Shown in pieces: positions 60,385 through 64,000 of a DNA stretch of 64,000 nucleotides. Origin of the DNA: Ceratothoa steindachneri (lineage: Eukaryota; Arthropoda; Malacostraca; Isopoda; Cymothoidae); assembly GCA_963969495.1 (NCBI GenBank), contig OZ018321.1, positions 125,978,298 through 126,042,297 of the forward strand, read 5' to 3'. The stretch's first letter is position 1. Each line of letters begins with the position of its first letter. A program made the translations under genes and the position numbers. The notes below the pieces were generated by a model. That model did no database searches. It was not told where the DNA came from and was given only the letters and a program-made list of their open reading frames with translations.

Positions 60385-60870
60385 AGTGAAGTATTAAAAG
60401 ATTTTTTATAATTTTAAAAAGCCATTAGTGAGAAATTATGTTCTGTAGTGTTCAACGAGGCAAATATAACACCAACTTTCAAAAAGGAAATAAAGAGTGA
60501 TCCTGGAAACTTTCGGGCCATTTCTCTTGTCTCGTGCAATAGATCCTGCAATCCATTGTAAGAGATTGGTTCGCAAAGTATCTTGATGGCAATAAAGTAA
60601 TAAATAACACGCAGCAACTCTTTCGAAGAGAACTTTCATGTTAAATTAATTTCATTTAATTCTTTACAAAATGACAAGAGTTCTGCCAGGATTAAACTGT
60701 AGATGTAGCTTATCTTGATTTTAAGAAGGATCTTAACACTTTTCACCTTAGAAGAATTTTGATAAAGGTAATCGCGCTCGGGATAAAAAAACAGCGCATT
60801 AAAATGGAGTGAAGCCTGGCTGAAAAACGTTTCCACACCGCCGCAAGTGGGGTCTTCCTAATGAGTTAGT
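60385..60870 (+). pseudogene. CR1-like LINE reverse transcriptase fragment, plus strand
   Basis: The plus strand reads SEKLCSVV, then ANITPTFKKEIKSDPGNFRA then ISLVSC, and after broken sequence VDVAYLDFKKDLNTFHLRRI then LIKVIALGIKK (about 60,695-60,780), and a last piece EAWLKN. These are the early palm and finger blocks of CR1-like reverse transcriptases (xANVTPIFKKGxKxxPxNYRPISL, then VxYLDFxKAFDxVxHxxLxxKL). The Asp of the YLDF block is kept. The catalytic FADD block is not present; the copy ends near 60,870. Many stops. Confidence 0.78.
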
Positions 60871-63800
60871 ACACATATTCTCACCAAGAAGACCGGTAAG
60901 CTCTTATACGCATATCGCTTCTCCTTCCTCCTCGACGACCACCAAAATTATAAGGAATGGTAAAGGTGGGGATCTTCTTAGGGAAAAAATGTTTTCATAG
61001 AGACACCGGTGAGAAACACCAGGACCCAGACCGAGACAAAGTATTTAAAGTCATTTCAGCCAGGCCTTTCTTGCGCTGAGTAAAGGTACAGGCCTCGTTC
61101 TATTGGATACTTGCTGATTTTCCAAACTCTCTGCATAGTGATTATGTGGCTTTCCTTTCCCCATAGACGATAGGCCATTTCAGGTTGACAAATGCAAGCA
61201 AACATAAATCTAACCACAGAGTGGATACATACGTATATTTTCTTAGTGGAACCCATTCTGAGCAAACTCACACTTATACATTCTTCTACAGGCATTACAA
61301 CACGTGTAAAAAATGTATCCCTAATGGAGCGATAGGTCGAAAATATCAGATGGAGTTTAAAAGGTTTGAGAAAATAGAGTTTTATCTCTCCGACGAGGAT
61401 CATTCAGGAGGGTCAAATGTTCTTAATAGAAGCTTGAAAAAATTAAGCAGCAGATCAAAGCATCTAGAACCTATGCCCAAAACATAAACACCTTGATACA
61501 CTATTGCAGGATATATGTATAATAAAATTAAATCAGTGTGCAAAAGAATATGAATATTTTATTAGTTGTCTCCAGAAATTTAGAATTGTGTTTAATAATT
61601 TGAAACAGTTCAAATAACCTTCAGGTTATTTGAACACGTTGAGTTTCCACCCCTTACATTGACTCTCGTTTTCCTTTCAATTTATGATCTCCCTCAAAGA
61701 AACACTTAGCTGGTAAAGTGTTTCATTCACTTTAAAGTTAAGATATCTTCTTTAATGCACAGCGAACTATGAAACTACCAGTAATTCCAAAACTACATTC
61801 AAGTGCATAAAGTTTATTCTGATGGTAATTTGTGTAACGCTTAATTTCTACCCAACTATTTGTAGCTTGTTTAGTGTATTTTCGTATAAAAGTTTTATTC
61901 GTTATTAATACCACAGAAGTTTTTCAATTTTCTTTCTCCTAAATAAAGATATAAAAAAAAACAGTTTTATCCCAGAACTGCAATCTAAATATGAAACCTC
62001 ACCATCCTGAGTCTGCCCGATTCGACTCATCTCAGAGAATAACTTTCTCCTCATCAAACTCGGTTACAGAGTTTTTCTATTATACAGTATCATCCCAGAA
62101 GATCAAAACGATTTTATTTGTATCACAAACTTGTTCTCAAACCTTTGCAAAAGAAAATCCAAGGTTTCCAAAATAGGTGTACGATAATCTTTATAAAACA
62201 TGTATGGGTACAGGGTATGCAAACTCAGACGAATAAAACGAGTTATCAGGAGATATGTAATTTACTAGCAAAATGGAAGTGTCTAAAATGATTTGAACGA
62301 AGGTGGAAAAAAATTTCTTTTGCAAGATGACGATTAAATTATCAGTTGACAACATTTGTACAAGTTATAAGTAATTAGTGTATAATGGGAAAAGGAACCC
62401 CAATGGTTTCTCAGGTTACATTGGTCATTGCTCGTGATGTAGTAATTTGAGTTGCGTGCTCTCACCGGTTATCACATAAGTTTGTGATTTTGGACCAGAA
62501 GAGATAATAGATTTCCAAACTCATATCAACAGCGTCTTTCCAGAGATACAATGGAGCAGAGAGAGAACTCATATTGCATTTTTTGGACATCCTGGTTATA
62601 CAAGTTACATAATTAACCATGAAATAGAACGGTCTGAGGCCACTTTAATTCAGCCTCTATCACATGTTAACCATGCTCACCCACATGCTTACCCAGGTGC
62701 ATCCTGCCTGCGAGAGGAAGCAGAAGCGCGTTATCTCCCATTCTAGCCAATGTTTAATCAAGGAGGTTCACTTCCCCGTTTCGCCTCCATACATCCATCT
62801 AACCAGATTGAATTATGCTTATGGGCAGATAAGGTATTTTCCCAGGCGCCACCGGGACATTCCCCGAAGTCCCCCACTCCATTAACCCCTACGCCATGGA
62901 GATGGCTCCGGCTATTTATACCGTAGCTTTTTCCAATTGAGGCAGATCCAGATTATCTTCGCGAGGCATCAAGCCAATCCGGTCTCCCTTGTGCACCTAA
63001 GGAACTCTGCCGAGAAACCCCTTATTGTCCAGAAGAGGACAATATCCCTTGAGTGCCAAGGTTCGTGATCTTCGAGACGCAAAGTCAACAAGGCAGCGCT
63101 GTTGTTCAAAAAGAGAACAACGTTAGAACAGCCATTGTTCTTTAAGCCCGTTTGACAAAAAACGGTTCTCGTTCCCAAGACATCACGTCAGGATAATTTA
63201 ATTTTCCCCTTTAAACGTTCTTCAAGAGAACGCTTGGTTTCAACAATAACCTCCATTGTTCATCTAGAACATCTCCGATTTGCTGCCACAAGGATCGCTC
63301 GTACTTACGAGCCCCACTTCGCTCTCACTCCTCGAAGACAGTTCTTTCCCCTCGTTAAAGACAACTCCCCGAAGAACCCTTCTGCTGGAAATCGCCAGTG
63401 GACCGAAGATTCCTTCGCATCGTCTTCCTCTTCACAACAACTTTGTAATTACGTAAGCTGAGCATTACCTTTAATCATTTAATCTTTTGTCAACGCAACC
63501 CTGTGCTTAAAATTGTTTAGCGAACCATTCCCCCCCTTTATTTTTTGTTTGTTTACCTTTTTAAATCTCTCCAAATCTTAATCCTCAGGTTACTCAGATA
63601 TTCCCAAGACCCTTCTCAGTCCCCGTTTATGTAAAAAAAAAATTATGTCTGTTGTTGATAGGTTAATTAATAAAACTCTATTTTATTAATGGTAGCCATA
63701 TTATTTATCCTTGTTAGCCGTTCCACTTTTTAAGAATATTAAAGATAAATAAGCCTCCCCAGGCCCCCCCCCTTTTTTGGACTAACCTCGGTCAATCAGA

Positions 63801-63877
63801 TTACCACGCACTCGAAATATAGAAAATTCCCTTAACGAATAGTTATATATGGTATATCGTCGAGAGCCTATTCTACG

Positions 63878-63880
<3 letters not shown>
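60871..63880. other. Intergenic DNA, nothing recognised apart from a small hairpin
   Basis: A perfect 12-bp hairpin, GTTCAAATAACC-TTCA-GGTTATTTGAAC, lies at 61,608-61,635. The overlapping frames at 61,056-61,487 and the frames at 62,664-63,461 have no recognised motif. The segment 62,640-63,460 is somewhat richer in C and G. Confidence 0.4.

Positions 63881-63881
<1 letters not shown>

Positions 63882-63918
<37 letters not shown>
63882..63918. repeat. (TA)n microsatellite
   Basis: Alternating TA near the right edge of the window. Confidence 0.95.
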
Positions 63919-63919
<1 letters not shown>

Positions 63920-64000
63920 TATTTACATTTGGTATCAAGTGTCTAAGGTTTAACGCTATGTCTTTACAAACACTGGTCTCAGTCGAGTGAAGCATAGTGT

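Overview
The window looks like intergenic DNA from an A/T-rich animal genome, most likely an arthropod and possibly a crustacean. This rests on the long (TA)n microsatellites and on the mix of decayed CR1-like LINEs, Penelope-like elements, Tc1/mariner, piggyBac and hAT copies. The species is inference. I could not identify one convincing host protein-coding gene, rRNA or intact tRNA. Nearly every recognisable protein is a mobile-element fragment, and most carry stops or frameshifts.

Layout. 1-2 kb: right end of a hAT element inserted in a minus-strand CR1-like LINE. 2-7 kb: GA-rich DNA, a 3-copy motif, a dispersed non-coding repeat (called family X here), and a 321-bp MITE with 8-bp target duplications. 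7.1-9.8 kb: a 5'-truncated Penelope-like element and a Tc1-like element, each set between (TA)n tracts; the Tc1 copy has an apparent spliceosomal intron. 10-21 kb: a tRNA-like SINE candidate, two mariner-type remnants, a second LINE type and a piggyBac pseudogene. 23-27 kb: several family X copies, (TA)n tracts and a 650-bp purine-rich tract ending in (AAG)n. 27.4-31 kb: two diverged tandem arrays (about 120 bp and about 90 bp periods).

33.7-36.2 kb is the most striking part. A 523-bp unit is repeated three times with no difference seen by eye. Each repeat boundary is a perfect 65-bp-arm palindrome, and the last palindrome extends to 136-bp arms. A diverged array of about 155-bp units follows. 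36.8-38.3 kb holds two further duplications. 39.2-40.2 kb has the best preserved reading frame in the window, a 5'-truncated CR1-like reverse transcriptase on the minus strand.

43.8-52.8 kb holds a Ty3/gypsy integrase remnant, a plus-strand CR1-like copy, a decayed gene of the invertebrate family with an SDNCAGQNKN motif, a Penelope pLTR fold-back, a candidate LTR, a Penelope GIY-YIG endonuclease frame with a hammerhead-like motif in its terminal repeat, and a mariner-type remnant. 53-64 kb holds a 20-bp-period minisatellite, two CR1-like fragments and a duplicated tRNA-like SINE, with long stretches in which I see nothing.

There is no sign of genes working together. The coherent themes are element nesting, insertion at (TA)n tracts and local amplification. 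All family calls were made by eye from conserved motifs; no database search was run.
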